Shown piece by piece: positions 9,568 through 18,852 of a DNA stretch of 64,000 nt (its first letter is position 1; each line of letters starts with the position of its first letter). A program made the translations under genes and the position numbers. The notes under the pieces are model-generated. The model made no database searches and had not been told where the DNA came from. It was given only the letters and a program-made list of their open reading frames with translations. Source of the DNA: Chitinophaga pinensis (GTDB lineage Bacteria > Bacteroidota > Bacteroidia > B-17B0 > Aurantibacillaceae); assembly GCA_945860225.1 (NCBI GenBank), contig CAMAPT010000004.1, positions 1-64,000 on the forward strand, given 5' to 3'.

Positions 9568-10320
9568 ATGCAACCCGGAAAGAAAATATATTTTGCTTCT
9601 GATTTTCATCTGGGAGTGCCATCTCTTGAATCTAGTTTGGCTCGTGAAAAAAAAATTATTCGTTGGTTAGATTCTATCAAACATAATGCTCAGGAGCTTT
9701 ATTTGGTAGGAGATATTTTTGATTTTTGGTGGGAATATAAATACACTATTCCAAAGGGACAAACGCGTTTATTAGGAAAGATTGCAGAATTTACGGATAA
9801 CGGAATTCCAGTCCATTTTCTTACAGGTAATCACGATTTATGGATGAAAGATTATTTTGTTGAGGAATTAGGTGTCGTTGTTCATCATCAACCTATTAAA
9901 AAAACGTATAACCATATTTCTTTTTTTATTGGGCATGGCGACGGATTGGGGCCTGGAGACGAATGGTATAAATTCTTGAAAAAATGTTTTAAAAACCCAA
10001 TTTTGATTTGGTGTTTTAATCGTTTGCACCCAAACCTGAGCTTTTGGATTGCCAAACGCTCAAGTAAGAGAAGCAAAAAAATTACCGGGGATTCGGATAA
10101 GGAATTTTTGGGAGCTGATAATGAATGGTTGATGTCCTTTTGTAAATCAGAATTAAAAAAAGAACATACTGATTATTTCATCTTTGGTCACAGGCATTTG
10201 CCTTTAGATTTAAAAGCTTCGGAATCATCTCGCTATATCAATCTTGGCGAATGGATAAATTATTGTACCTATGCAGAGTTTGATGGAACGATTCTAAACT
10301 TAAAAAAATTTGAAGAGTGA
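9568..10320 (+). CDS. lpxH: UDP-2,3-diacylglucosamine diphosphatase (LpxH type)
   Basis: Cleaves UDP-2,3-diacylglucosamine to lipid X and UMP in lipid A synthesis at the inner membrane. The calcineurin-like metallophosphoesterase motifs run in order: SDFHLG (D12, H14), GDIFDFWWE (48-56), GNHD (87-90), GHGDGLGPGD (about 123-132) and GHRH (about 206-209). Length is 250 residues. It starts 2 bases after the M1 peptidase gene and converges with the YwqK-like gene. An outer-membrane sugar lipid fits the polysaccharide genes later in the window. Confidence 0.9.
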   Translation: MQPGKKIYFASDFHLGVPSLESSLAREKKIIRWLDSIKHNAQELYLVGDIFDFWWEYKYTIPKGQTRLLGKIAEFTDNGIPVHFLTGNHDLWMKDYFVEELGVVVHHQPIKKTYNHISFFIGHGDGLGPGDEWYKFLKKCFKNPILIWCFNRLHPNLSFWIAKRSSKRSKKITGDSDKEFLGADNEWLMSFCKSELKKEHTDYFIFGHRHLPLDLKASESSRYINLGEWINYCTYAEFDGTILNLKKFEE

Positions 10321-10327
10321 TAACAAT

Positions 10328-11059
10328 TTACTCTAAATTACCTTTGTGGTAAGTTTCTGTTTTTATGTTATTACCTTTTTCGTCAAAATAAGTCCAAACT
10401 CCATCTTTTTGATAATCAGCTAAATCTTTTCTATAAATCATAGTACCTTCCTCTTTTAATTTTCCATTTTCATGGTATTCTTTCTTGAGATAAGTTTTTT
10501 TCTTTTTATCAGTTAACTCAAAAATAGAAATAGGTGAACCATTTTCTTGATATGAATTTCGTTTAAATAAAAACTCTATATTTTTGTCATTTTCTTCAAT
10601 ATACTCTGGGCTTCCATTTTGGTAGAAATCATATTGTTTTTGAGCATTTCCTAAAAAATAATTAATAGTAGAGCGAGGCTTACCGTCATCATAAAACACT
10701 TCTAATTTACTATGTTTTAAATCTGTACTTGTGAAATTTCTCTCTATCTGACCATTTTCGTGATAGTTTGTAAAAACCTTAATTGTACCGTCCACATAAA
10801 ATCCTTTGTGTAGTAATTTACCACCTACATAATAATCTTCTACCCAATCTTGAACTGGTCTACCGTCTTTTGCTTTTCTGATAGAATCTCCTCCAATAGA
10901 TGCAATCAATTTATTGTATCTAACAATACCGTAATAGGGATCAACTATCTGTTGTTTGGTAAATTTATTAGATAGGGATGATGAATAAGAGGCTTGAGCA
11001 AATGATGAACTTGCGAAACCTAAAAGCAATAATGAAAAGTTTAATTTGTTAATAGTCAT
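10328..11059 (-). CDS. Secreted YwqK/MORN-variant repeat protein
   Basis: A signal peptide (about 1-21, ending SSFAQA) precedes repeats of the form YxNGxxxxxxxY: YHENGQIERN, YDDGKPRSTIN, YQNGSPEY, YQENGSPIS, YHENGKLKEEG and YFDEKGNNIKTE. These are the MORN-variant repeats of the YwqK-type family. YwqK is labelled an antitoxin in Bacillus, but there is no toxin gene here and I infer only an exported repeat protein. It is a single gene ending 8 bases from the convergent lpxH stop. Confidence 0.75.
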   Translation of the reverse strand: MTINKLNFSLLLLGFASSSFAQASYSSSLSNKFTKQQIVDPYYGIVRYNKLIASIGGDSIRKAKDGRPVQDWVEDYYVGGKLLHKGFYVDGTIKVFTNYHENGQIERNFTSTDLKHSKLEVFYDDGKPRSTINYFLGNAQKQYDFYQNGSPEYIEENDKNIEFLFKRNSYQENGSPISIFELTDKKKKTYLKKEYHENGKLKEEGTMIYRKDLADYQKDGVWTYFDEKGNNIKTETYHKGNLE

Positions 11060-11079
11060 AATTGTAAATAAAAGTTGGG

Positions 11080-11087
11080 CAAAAGTA
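11080..11087 (-). promoter_or_regulatory. Candidate -7 element for the YwqK-like gene
   Basis: Minus-strand TACTTTTG matches TAnnTTTG and would start transcription about 15 bases before the ATG at 11059. No clear TTG is seen at -33. Confidence 0.35.
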
Positions 11088-11195
11088 ATGAATCAAATCG
11101 TTTATTAAGATTAATTAAAAATAAATTTTATGTAAAGTCAAATACTTTCGATTTAATCGAATAGGAATACTTAAAAAGTGATATGCAAAATAGTT

Positions 11196-12146
11196 TTAGT
11201 GTTTCCCTGTAGATGCTAAATAACGTTCAGCATCCAAGGCGCCCATACAACCACTTCCGGCTGCCGTAACAGCTTGTCTGTAAGTTTTATCGGCACAATC
11301 TCCTACAGCAAACACACCTTCTATATTTGTTTTAGTAGAGCCTGCAATAATGTCGAGATAACCAGAATCATCCATGTTAAGTTGACCTTTAAAAATATCA
11401 GTATTTGGTTTGTGACCAATGGCTACAAAAAAACCTGTAACTATTAACGTACGTAATTCGTTCGTTAAATTATTTTTAATAACCACACCTTCTACCATAT
11501 CTTTACCCAGAATGTCATCTGTTTCGCTATTGTATAGTACCTCAATGTTTTCGGTATTTAGCACGCGGTGTTGCATGGCTTTGCTAGCTCGCATCTCGCC
11601 TTTGCGAACAATCATGTACACTTTTTTACATAACTTTGATAAGTAAGTTGCCTCTTCAGCTGCTGTATCTCCTGCACCAACGATAGCTACCTCTTGACCT
11701 TTATAGAAAAAACCATCGCAAACGGCGCATGCCGAAACCCCGCCGGCATTTAAGCGTAATCGGGTTTCATTTTCTAGTCCCAACCATTTTGCCGAAGCTC
11801 CTGTAGAGATAATAACTGCATCAGCAGTAATTTCCGTAGAATCATCTATCCAAAGTCTCTTTGGAGATGACGTTAAATTTGCTTTTGTAACTAATCCAAA
11901 TCTAACTTGTGTTCCAAAACGTTCGGCTTGTTCTTTTAAATCTTCCATTAATTGAGGACCTGTAATACCTTTAGGATAACCAGGAAAATTGTCAACTTCG
12001 GTGGTTTCAGTTAATTGACCTCCGGGAGTTAATCCTGTATAAACAACAGGTTTTAAATCAGCGCGTGAAGCATATATTGCTGCCGTATATCCGGCAGGCC
12101 CAGAACCTATAATAAGACATTTGATGTGTTCGATAGTTGATGACAT
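11196..12146 (-). CDS. trxB: Thioredoxin-disulfide reductase
   Basis: Reduces thioredoxin with NADPH through FAD and a redox cysteine pair. The FAD-binding GSGPAGYTAA starts at residue 14, the active-site CAVC is at 140-143, the NADPH-binding GAGDTAAEEA is near 157-166, and the C-terminal FAD contact GVFAVGDCAD is present. The 316-residue length is normal for the low-molecular-weight class. The ATG at 12146 gives the usual N-terminus. It may be cotranscribed with the VanZ-like gene, but 150 bases separate them. Confidence 0.95.
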   Translation of the reverse strand: MSSTIEHIKCLIIGSGPAGYTAAIYASRADLKPVVYTGLTPGGQLTETTEVDNFPGYPKGITGPQLMEDLKEQAERFGTQVRFGLVTKANLTSSPKRLWIDDSTEITADAVIISTGASAKWLGLENETRLRLNAGGVSACAVCDGFFYKGQEVAIVGAGDTAAEEATYLSKLCKKVYMIVRKGEMRASKAMQHRVLNTENIEVLYNSETDDILGKDMVEGVVIKNNLTNELRTLIVTGFFVAIGHKPNTDIFKGQLNMDDSGYLDIIAGSTKTNIEGVFAVGDCADKTYRQAVTAAGSGCMGALDAERYLASTGKH

Positions 12147-12295
12147 AACGATTTTAATTTTTAAGCTTACGAAATTACTATTATAAAAGGTTTAAAAAAG
12201 TTTTGGTTTTAAAAAAATTGAAACTTTATCATTAATCTAAGAGGAGGTAATCTTGTATCAGTGAAAGTTTTAAACGGGGTAGTATTTTTACGAGA

Positions 12296-12688
12296 CTAAA
12301 GATAACCATCTAGCCTTTTTTTATTTTTGCTAAATAACCACCATCCAAGTATACAACCTGTTGCATTGGCAATAAAATCAAACCAATCGCCACTCCGATT
12401 ACTGAAAACAGTTGCTTGCATGATTTCTAAGACCCCACCGTAGGTAATTCCTAACATAACGGTTATGAAAGTAATAGATGTGGTAAGTTTATTAGCTTGA
12501 TAAAGTGCAAGGAACCATAAAATAATTAAAACAAAAAAAATACCTAAATGAACGAATTTATCAAAACTCAATAATTCGAGCCAGTGAGTGGAAGGTATAT
12601 ACTGACCCGGTGTACAACACAATATAAAAATAATGGAAGTCCATAGGATAGCTAAATAATAGCTAAACTTTAAAAGTTGTTTAATCAT
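12296..12688 (-). CDS. VanZ-like family membrane protein
   Basis: A 130-residue protein with four hydrophobic segments and the VanZ-like signatures FDKFVHLGIFF, GGVLEIMQ and DWFDFIANATGCILGWWLF. In enterococci VanZ confers low-level teicoplanin resistance, but most chromosomal homologues in Bacteroidota have no known role, so resistance should not be read from this. It lies downstream of gcvH on the same strand, with a terminator-like repeat in between. Confidence 0.8.
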   Translation of the reverse strand: MIKQLLKFSYYLAILWTSIIFILCCTPGQYIPSTHWLELLSFDKFVHLGIFFVLIILWFLALYQANKLTTSITFITVMLGITYGGVLEIMQATVFSNRSGDWFDFIANATGCILGWWLFSKNKKRLDGYL

Positions 12689-12700
12689 TGTGGTTTTGAC

Positions 12701-12768
12701 TTATCAAGTATCTGGATTCTGTTCGATTTGACATAAATATAAAAGACTGCCCTTTTGAGACAGTCTCT
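12701..12768 (-). repeat. Dispersed repeat, copy B, with terminator hairpin
   Basis: Read on the minus strand, these 68 bases align without gaps to 26023-26090 (about 57 of 68 identical by hand). Both contain the hairpin (G/A)ACTGTC TCAAAAG GGCAGTC followed by a T-run. This copy lies just after gcvH, where it could act as its terminator, and has lost the far end seen in the other copy. Confidence 0.65.
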
Positions 12769-12794
12769 TTTTTTTAACTTATTTGTATCTAAAA

Positions 12795-13175
12795 TTAAGC
12801 TCCGATTAATGCTTTATAAGCATCTGCCGATAATAATTCTGCTAATTCAGATTCATTATCAATGCTTACTTTAATCATCCAACCTGTTCCATAAGGATCG
12901 TTATTGACTGATTCAGGAGCACTGTCTATATCTTGATTCATCTCTAGTACTTTTCCGGTAATAGGCATAAATAAATCAGAAACCGTTTTAACTGCCTCTA
13001 CAGTACCAAAAATTTCTTCTTTTGCTACTGTTTCGCCAATAGTTGTAATATCAACGTAAACGATGTCTCCTAATTCTTTTTGAGCGAAATCAGTAATTCC
13101 AATTGTAGCTGTGTTACCTTCAACACGAATCCATTCGTGATCTTTAGTGTACTTTAATTCTGCAGGAAAATTCAT
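12795..13175 (-). CDS. gcvH: Glycine cleavage system H protein
   Basis: Carries the aminomethyl group on a lipoyl arm between the P, T and L proteins of the glycine cleavage complex. The lipoylated lysine is K63 within [12 protein letters not shown]. The protein is 126 residues, the usual size, and opens with the typical TKDHEWI. No gcvP or gcvT is in the window, so the genes are dispersed. A TATATTTG element lies about 64 bases upstream of the ATG. A hairpin-bearing repeat follows the stop. Confidence 0.96.
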   Translation of the reverse strand: MNFPAELKYTKDHEWIRVEGNTATIGITDFAQKELGDIVYVDITTIGETVAKEEIFGTVEAVKTVSDLFMPITGKVLEMNQDIDSAPESVNNDPYGTGWMIKVSIDNESELAELLSADAYKALIGA

Positions 13176-13238
13176 ACGATTTTTATGTTTAGTAATGTTA
13201 AGATTTTAAAAATCAAAGATTAAAAGTTATATAATTTG

Positions 13239-13246
13239 CAAATATA
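13239..13246 (-). promoter_or_regulatory. Candidate -7 element for gcvH
   Basis: Minus-strand TATATTTG, a full match to TAnnTTTG, about 64 bases before the gcvH ATG. The -33 TTG is not at the ideal spacing. Confidence 0.4.
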
Positions 13247-13269
13247 TACGATTAAATCAATTCTAGAGA

Positions 13270-15657
13270 TTATTTTTTAAATTCAACTTTCATTTCCACT
13301 CGACGATTTTTTTTGCGCCCTTCTTCTGTGTTATTATCCGCGATTGGTACCGTGGAACCAAACCATTCTGTAATCACTTTATCAGGAGATGCACCTTTTG
13401 AAGATAAATATTTTTTTACGGCCTTTACCCGTTTTTCAGAAAGTATCAAATTTTTTGTTTGATCTCCTTCGTTATCCGTGTGTCCAGACAATTTTAATTC
13501 CCAATCATTTGAGTGTAATTTCATCAGTTCTGCTAAATCATTTAGAGCAGGAAGAGATTCTGTTTTAATTAAATCTTTTCCGGTGGCAAATTCTAAACTT
13601 TCAAACGCACGCTCTAAAATTTTCTGCTCTTCCTCTTTTAATACTGGATTAGGAGGGCAACCATTTAATTCTTTTAAACCGGCTATAGCTGGACAATTAT
13701 CCACTTTATCAGCTACTCCATCTTTGTCAGTGTCTTCTGATGGACAACCTTTGTTTTCTATTAAACCCGCAATTTCAGGACATAAATCATTTTTGTCAAT
13801 TATTTTATCACCGTCTTTGTCTGGGCATCCTTTCATTTCTGAAGAACCTGCAACATCAGGACATTCATCTTCTTTATCAGGTACTTTATCTTGATCTTTA
13901 TCCGGACAGCCTGAAAAATCTGCTAATCCGGCAATTTCAGGACATAAATCATTTTTGTCAATTATTTTATCCCCATCTTTATCTGCACATCCTTTAAATT
14001 CAGCTAATCCTTTTTCATCCGGGCAATCATCTTCGGCATCAGTGATGCCATCCTCATCTTTGTCAGGACAACCTTGCATGTCTTTAGTCCCTGCAATATC
14101 AGGACATTTATCTTCACTATCTTTAATATGATCTCCATCTTTGTCAGGACAACCCATAAACTCCCAAGTTCCTGGTAAATCTTTACACAAATCTTTTTTA
14201 TTTGAAATCCCATCTTCGTCTTTATCTTTTACTTTATGATTAAGAATTGGGATTTTTATGATGGTGAAAAAATCAGCTCCATAAAGTTCTTTTTTGCTCA
14301 CAAATGCCCCTAAATTGCTAGTCCCAATAATTACAGGCCCTATTCGTAAAGCTGTACCGGCTTTTAATCCGTTTAATGCATGGTATTGAATAGGTAAAAA
14401 AGCTCCAAACCATTTATGATCGTATCGGGGAGTGAGAGTAATAGAAGTAAAATCATGAACTTTTGTATCATTATTTTTAAATGTAAACGCTATAAAAGGT
14501 GTTAGATTGACATAAAAATCTTTCCAAATAAGATAATCGGCTTGCAAGGATATAGCCGTTGGCAAATTCATTCGGTAAGTGGTTTTAGAATTTATCGGAA
14601 CAAAATTGTTTTTAATCGTTTGGTTAAAACCCTGTATAGAGGTGAAATTGGCTGAATTTAAATCCCAAAAACGAATGTTGGCATTAAAATCTCCACTTGC
14701 TGCCGATTTTTTAAATTTAATAGAGCCTATATCTGTAATAGAAAAACCAAGTTTGAGTTTATATTTATTTTGATCTTTTCTCCATAAATCTTTTTCTCCA
14801 TCCATGCTGTATTGATATTTTAAGTATGAAGGTCGCCATTCATAAACAGCTCCGATGTCAAAAGAAAATCCAGGATAAGATTGGCTAAAATCAAGAATTT
14901 TAGTTCCTGTATTACGCTCTCCAATCATGAAATTATCAAAGCTTAAATTATCAGAATGTCCGTAATGAATATCGGAATGGAAAATACTTAAAGTATCTTG
15001 AGCCGAAAAATTATAATCTAAATCATTTACAAATAAGTAAGCTGATTGTATTCCTTGCAATAATTTTAATGTCACACCAGCTTTTAGATAGTGTGAATCA
15101 TTTTCTTTAATAACTTGAGCATAAGTTAAACCATATTCGGCCCAAGACATTTCCTGAAAACTGAGTTTAGTATCTTTTAAATTTGTTTTCCAAAGAAGGG
15201 GATAATCAAAGTTTTCAAAAGCAAGTTTTGCCAAAGCCTGCGATACACCGTCTATATTGACATAATTTCTTACAGATGATGTAAAACCTATGGCATATTT
15301 TCTTTTAAAATTAAACATAAAGGAAGGCCCCATTATTCTATTAGATAAGTGAAGCCGTTTATCTTTATCGTTATCTTTCAATGTAATAAACTTGTTTGCT
15401 ACTAAGCCATCTTTCATGGCTTCCATAAATGCTTGATTATTTAAATCGCGTCTGTTTATACCAATATAATTATTGTATAGCGATAGGTTTAGGGCGGTTA
15501 AATTTAGATCAAATTTTAATCTTCCATCCGCAATACTTGCAGGTTGCAAATAAATTCCATTGATGCCGGCATAGTTGCTTTGATTATATCCAATAAAGTC
15601 TTGAGCTTTAGAAATGATGGAGATACTATAAATAAAAATTAAAATGATTTTTTTCAT
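13270..15657 (-). CDS. OmpA family protein with DUF5723-like barrel and TSP3 repeats
   Basis: A 795-residue outer-membrane protein. A signal peptide (about 1-18) is followed by a beta-rich, DUF5723-like region (about 20-480) with the opening YLQPASIADGRLKFD seen in that family. Seven calcium-binding-type thrombospondin 3 repeats (about 483-675, of the form DKDGDxxxDxxDxCPxxxG) follow. The last 105 residues are an OmpA peptidoglycan-binding domain with GHTDNEG and KNRRVEMK. It probably links the outer membrane to the cell wall. Repeats 4 and 6 share an identical 41-base DNA segment. It lies 94 bases upstream of gcvH, with its own candidate promoter. Confidence 0.88.
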   Translation of the reverse strand: MKKIILIFIYSISIISKAQDFIGYNQSNYAGINGIYLQPASIADGRLKFDLNLTALNLSLYNNYIGINRRDLNNQAFMEAMKDGLVANKFITLKDNDKDKRLHLSNRIMGPSFMFNFKRKYAIGFTSSVRNYVNIDGVSQALAKLAFENFDYPLLWKTNLKDTKLSFQEMSWAEYGLTYAQVIKENDSHYLKAGVTLKLLQGIQSAYLFVNDLDYNFSAQDTLSIFHSDIHYGHSDNLSFDNFMIGERNTGTKILDFSQSYPGFSFDIGAVYEWRPSYLKYQYSMDGEKDLWRKDQNKYKLKLGFSITDIGSIKFKKSAASGDFNANIRFWDLNSANFTSIQGFNQTIKNNFVPINSKTTYRMNLPTAISLQADYLIWKDFYVNLTPFIAFTFKNNDTKVHDFTSITLTPRYDHKWFGAFLPIQYHALNGLKAGTALRIGPVIIGTSNLGAFVSKKELYGADFFTIIKIPILNHKVKDKDEDGISNKKDLCKDLPGTWEFMGCPDKDGDHIKDSEDKCPDIAGTKDMQGCPDKDEDGITDAEDDCPDEKGLAEFKGCADKDGDKIIDKNDLCPEIAGLADFSGCPDKDQDKVPDKEDECPDVAGSSEMKGCPDKDGDKIIDKNDLCPEIAGLIENKGCPSEDTDKDGVADKVDNCPAIAGLKELNGCPPNPVLKEEEQKILERAFESLEFATGKDLIKTESLPALNDLAELMKLHSNDWELKLSGHTDNEGDQTKNLILSEKRVKAVKKYLSSKGASPDKVITEWFGSTVPIADNNTEEGRKKNRRVEMKVEFKK
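13769..13809 (-). repeat. Internal 41-base repeat, copy 1 (TSP3 region)
   Basis: Identical to 13931-13971. Both code for the same part of a thrombospondin 3 repeat (IIDKNDLCPEIAG). The DNA identity points to recent duplication or gene conversion within the gene. Confidence 0.85.
13931..13971 (-). repeat. Internal 41-base repeat, copy 2 (TSP3 region)
   Basis: Identical to 13769-13809 and 162 bases away, equal to two repeat units. Flanking units have diverged more. Confidence 0.85.
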
Positions 15658-15676
15658 TTTTGTAATGTTATAAAAT

Positions 15677-15684
15677 CAAAAATA
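15677..15684 (-). promoter_or_regulatory. Candidate -7 element for the OmpA/TSP3 gene
   Basis: Minus-strand TATTTTTG matches TAnnTTTG and would start transcription about 15 bases before the ATG at 15657. The nearest TTG is about 22 bases further upstream, slightly more than ideal. Confidence 0.4.
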
Positions 15685-15809
15685 CACAATTACTTAATTT
15701 TAGGAGCAAATGGCTCATTTAATTTACATTTGGTATTTAATAAAAGTATTCATTTGGCTTACTCAATCTCATTACATTTAACTATATTCGTCGGTTGTTA
15801 TCAAAGAAT

Positions 15810-16880
15810 ATGTTAGAGAAATTAGAAGAAATAAAAAGAAGATATACTGAAGTAGAAGCTAAATTGGGTGATCCTAGTATTATAGCCGATATGAAATTAT
15901 TTAAAAAATTAAATATTGAATACCGCAGTTTGCAACCTGTTGTTGAGGCTTATTACAAGTACAAACAAGTTATAGATAATATCAACGGAGCGAAAGAAGT
16001 TTTAGCCACAGAAAAAGATAAAGATTTTTTGGACATGGCAAAGGCTGAGCTCGATGAAAATCGTTTAGCAGAAGAAAAATTGCAGGAAGAAGTACGATTA
16101 TTATTAATTCCAAAAGATCCGGAGGATGCTAAAAATTGTACCATGGAAATTAGAGGTGGAACTGGAGGGGATGAGGCTGCTATTTTTGCCGGAGATTTAT
16201 TTGAAATGTATCGTCGGTATTGCGAAATTAAAGGTTATCAGTTAGAAGTTGTTGACGAAAGTCCGGGTTCAATGGGAGGATATAAAGAAATTGTTTTTAA
16301 TGTGAAGGGAGATAGCGCTTTCGGTACCATGAAATTTGAAAGTGGCGTGCATCGTGTTCAACGTGTGCCTGCTACAGAGGCTGCAGGTCGTGTTCATACT
16401 TCTGCTGCTACCGTTGTTGTATTGCCAGAAGCTGAAGAGTGGGATATTGAAATAAAAGCTTCAGACATTGAAATGGCTACGGCACGAAGCGGTGGAGCAG
16501 GAGGACAGAATGTTAATAAAGTTGAGTCTAAAGTAATATTAACTCACAAACCATCTGGTATTGTTGTGACTTGTCAAACTCAAAGAAATCAATTAGGAAA
16601 CCGAGAAAAGGCAATGGAAATGCTTCGTTCTAAATTATATGATTTAGAGTTTCAAAAACGAATGGCTGAAACTACCGGACGAAGAAAAAGTATGGTAAGT
16701 ACAGGTGATCGTTCGGAAAAGATTAGAACGTATAATTATCCTCAAAATAGAATTACAGACCATCGCATAGGATTAACATTATATAATTTAACTGATTTCA
16801 CCAACGGATATATTCAACAAATGATTGATGCTTTGCAATTTGCTGAAAATGCAGAACGATTAAAAGAAGGGGGATTGTAG
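15810..16880 (+). CDS. prfA: Peptide chain release factor 1
   Basis: Ends translation at UAA and UAG. The GGQ motif that triggers peptide release is at about 231-233 ([14 protein letters not shown]), and the domain 2 region holds the [15 protein letters not shown] stretch with the PAT tripeptide that reads the stop codon in RF1. Length is about 356 residues. I placed the start at ATG 15810; the in-frame TTG at 15795 would add five residues with no family support. pyrF follows after 57 bases. Confidence 0.95.
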   Translation: MLEKLEEIKRRYTEVEAKLGDPSIIADMKLFKKLNIEYRSLQPVVEAYYKYKQVIDNINGAKEVLATEKDKDFLDMAKAELDENRLAEEKLQEEVRLLLIPKDPEDAKNCTMEIRGGTGGDEAAIFAGDLFEMYRRYCEIKGYQLEVVDESPGSMGGYKEIVFNVKGDSAFGTMKFESGVHRVQRVPATEAAGRVHTSAATVVVLPEAEEWDIEIKASDIEMATARSGGAGGQNVNKVESKVILTHKPSGIVVTCQTQRNQLGNREKAMEMLRSKLYDLEFQKRMAETTGRRKSMVSTGDRSEKIRTYNYPQNRITDHRIGLTLYNLTDFTNGYIQQMIDALQFAENAERLKEGGL

Positions 16881-16937
16881 ATTAAAACGTTTTTTGTTTC
16901 TGACTTTTAAAGCAGAAATTTGAACAACATAAAAATT

Positions 16938-17753
16938 ATGACACGAGCTGAATTAATTAATGAAATAAAGACTAAAAAAACATTTTTATGTGTTGGTTTA
17001 GATCCTGATATTAGTAAAATACCTTCATTCCTATTAGATGAGGATGATCCTATTTTTGAATTCAATCGTCAGATTATTGATGCTACGGCACCATATTGCG
17101 TTGCTTTCAAGCCAAATACAGCTTTTTATGAAGCTTATGGTTTAAGTGGTATGGCAAGTTTGGAAAAGACGGTAAAATATATTAAACATGAGTATCCTAA
17201 TCATTTTTTGATTGCAGATGCCAAGAGAGGAGATATAGGTAATACTTCAACCATGTATGCAAAGGCTTTTTTTAATCGCTTACATGCCGATGCAATTACC
17301 ATTGCTCCTTATATGGGTAGCGATTCTGTTAAGCCATTTTTGGAATTTGATGGGAAATGGGCCATCGTTTTAGCTTTAACTTCTAACGAAGGAGCTAAGG
17401 ACTTTCAATTAGATGAAGGTAAAAATGAACCATTGTATAAGCATGTTTTAAAAACATCTAGTCAATGGGGCACACCTGATAATATGATGTATGTTGTTGG
17501 CGCAACAAAAGCTGGTATGTTTGAGGAAATTAGAGCTATTGTTCCAGAACATTTTTTATTAGTACCCGGTGTTGGTGCTCAAGGAGGTGATTTAGACGAA
17601 GTATGTAAATATGGCCTAATTAAAAATGACATAGGGTTATTAATAAACTCTTCCCGTGCCATTATTTATGCTTCGAATAAAGAAGATTTTGCCAATGCAG
17701 CAGCTATTGAGGCTAAAAAGTTAGCCGATGAAATGAGTGAATATTGCCGATAA
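16938..17753 (+). CDS. pyrF: Orotidine 5'-phosphate decarboxylase (subfamily 2)
   Basis: Makes UMP from OMP, the last step of de novo pyrimidine synthesis. The catalytic [10 protein letters not shown] is at 94-103, with CVGLDPD at about 18-24 and a substrate-binding [10 protein letters not shown] near the C-terminus. The 271-residue length and this motif version place it in the longer type 2 subfamily. ATG 16938 is preferred; an in-frame TTG at 16920 adds six residues. The gene follows prfA and may share its transcript. Confidence 0.94.
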   Translation: MTRAELINEIKTKKTFLCVGLDPDISKIPSFLLDEDDPIFEFNRQIIDATAPYCVAFKPNTAFYEAYGLSGMASLEKTVKYIKHEYPNHFLIADAKRGDIGNTSTMYAKAFFNRLHADAITIAPYMGSDSVKPFLEFDGKWAIVLALTSNEGAKDFQLDEGKNEPLYKHVLKTSSQWGTPDNMMYVVGATKAGMFEEIRAIVPEHFLLVPGVGAQGGDLDEVCKYGLIKNDIGLLINSSRAIIYASNKEDFANAAAIEAKKLADEMSEYCR

Positions 17754-17848
17754 ATAACTTTTTTGACATGTTTATCGTTTTTTTATATTGTGATTTTGAG
17801 CAAATAAGTTGAGTATTATCATTAAATTGGTAAACTTAAAAAAGCATT

Positions 17849-18745
17849 TTGTCTCGTTTTATATTTTTCATAATTCTGTTGTTGTTTGTCCAACAAACGC
17901 TATTGAGTTCCGATTCTCTTTCGGTTTTTAAAAAACGGAAAACAGTATTGGTTTCCTCACATTTTGCTATATCTTCAACTTCTCTTGTCTATTTAAATCA
18001 AATATGGTACAAACCATACCAGACATCTAAGTTTCATTTATTTAACGATAATGCAGAGTGGCTGCAGGTTGATAAGTTTGGCCACGTTTATAGTACTTAT
18101 CAATCTAGCAGATTGCTTTTGGAAAGTATGGAATGGGCCGGATATAAAACAAAACAACAATTATTAGTTGCGAGTTTAACAGGAATAGGTTACATGACAA
18201 CTATTGAAATGATGGATGGTTTTAGCTCTGGATGGGGATTTAGCTGGGGAGATATGACTGCTAACTCGTTTGGTGCAGGTTTATTACTGAGTCAAAAAAT
18301 GGTTTGGAATCAACAACGCATACAGTTAAAATTTTCTTTTCAATCTTCTCAATACGCATCTTATAACCCAAAATTGTTAGGACAAACTTTTTTAAATCAA
18401 ATTTTAAAAGATTATAACGGACAAATTTATTGGTTGAGTATCAATCCATCATCATTCATGAAAAACAAATGTTTTATACCACCATGGTTATGCGTTGCTT
18501 TTGGATATGGGGCTAATGGTATGATAGGAGCAAGAAATAACGATATTGTTAAAAGTCAAGAGGCTTTAAATTCAAGAGATTTTCATCGTTATCGCCAAGG
18601 ATATTTATCTTTAGATATCGATTTAACTAAAATCAAAACCAAATCAAAACTGTTACACAGTATCTTTATTTGTTTAAATGCAGTAAAAGTACCTTTTCCT
18701 AATTTAGAGTTAAGCAATAGAAAAATAAAGTTCAATTACTATTAA
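17849..18745 (+). CDS. DUF2279 family envelope protein
   Basis: A 298-residue protein with an N-terminal signal sequence (about 1-20, FIFFIILLLFVQQTLL). The core DKFGHVYSTYQSSR and the later GFSWGDMTANSFGAG match the DUF2279 (YfiM-like) family, which has membrane-associated segments and unknown function. The start is a TTG at 17849, chosen because no ATG upstream is in frame and a later start would remove the signal sequence. It lies 95 bases after pyrF. Confidence 0.72.
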   Translation: MSRFIFFIILLLFVQQTLLSSDSLSVFKKRKTVLVSSHFAISSTSLVYLNQIWYKPYQTSKFHLFNDNAEWLQVDKFGHVYSTYQSSRLLLESMEWAGYKTKQQLLVASLTGIGYMTTIEMMDGFSSGWGFSWGDMTANSFGAGLLLSQKMVWNQQRIQLKFSFQSSQYASYNPKLLGQTFLNQILKDYNGQIYWLSINPSSFMKNKCFIPPWLCVAFGYGANGMIGARNNDIVKSQEALNSRDFHRYRQGYLSLDIDLTKIKTKSKLLHSIFICLNAVKVPFPNLELSNRKIKFNYY

Positions 18746-18852
18746 ATACATTATTTTGTGTTAAAGTGATTGTGTCTCAATTGAATCATAATCATGTTGA
18801 AGCCCTGTTATTTTTATGTAATTTTAAAAATTATTCGTCATAAACTTTAAGT

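Noticed and set aside
10328-11059. Reading the YwqK-like gene as half of a toxin-antitoxin pair
   Set aside because: It has a signal peptide and stands alone; no toxin-like neighbour exists.
12296-12688. Antibiotic resistance from the VanZ-like gene
   Set aside because: Chromosomal VanZ-like proteins are common and there are no other van genes.
13478-13997. Plus-strand frames opposite the TSP3 repeats of the OmpA gene
   Set aside because: They reflect the repeat periodicity of the real gene on the other strand and encode low-complexity sequence.
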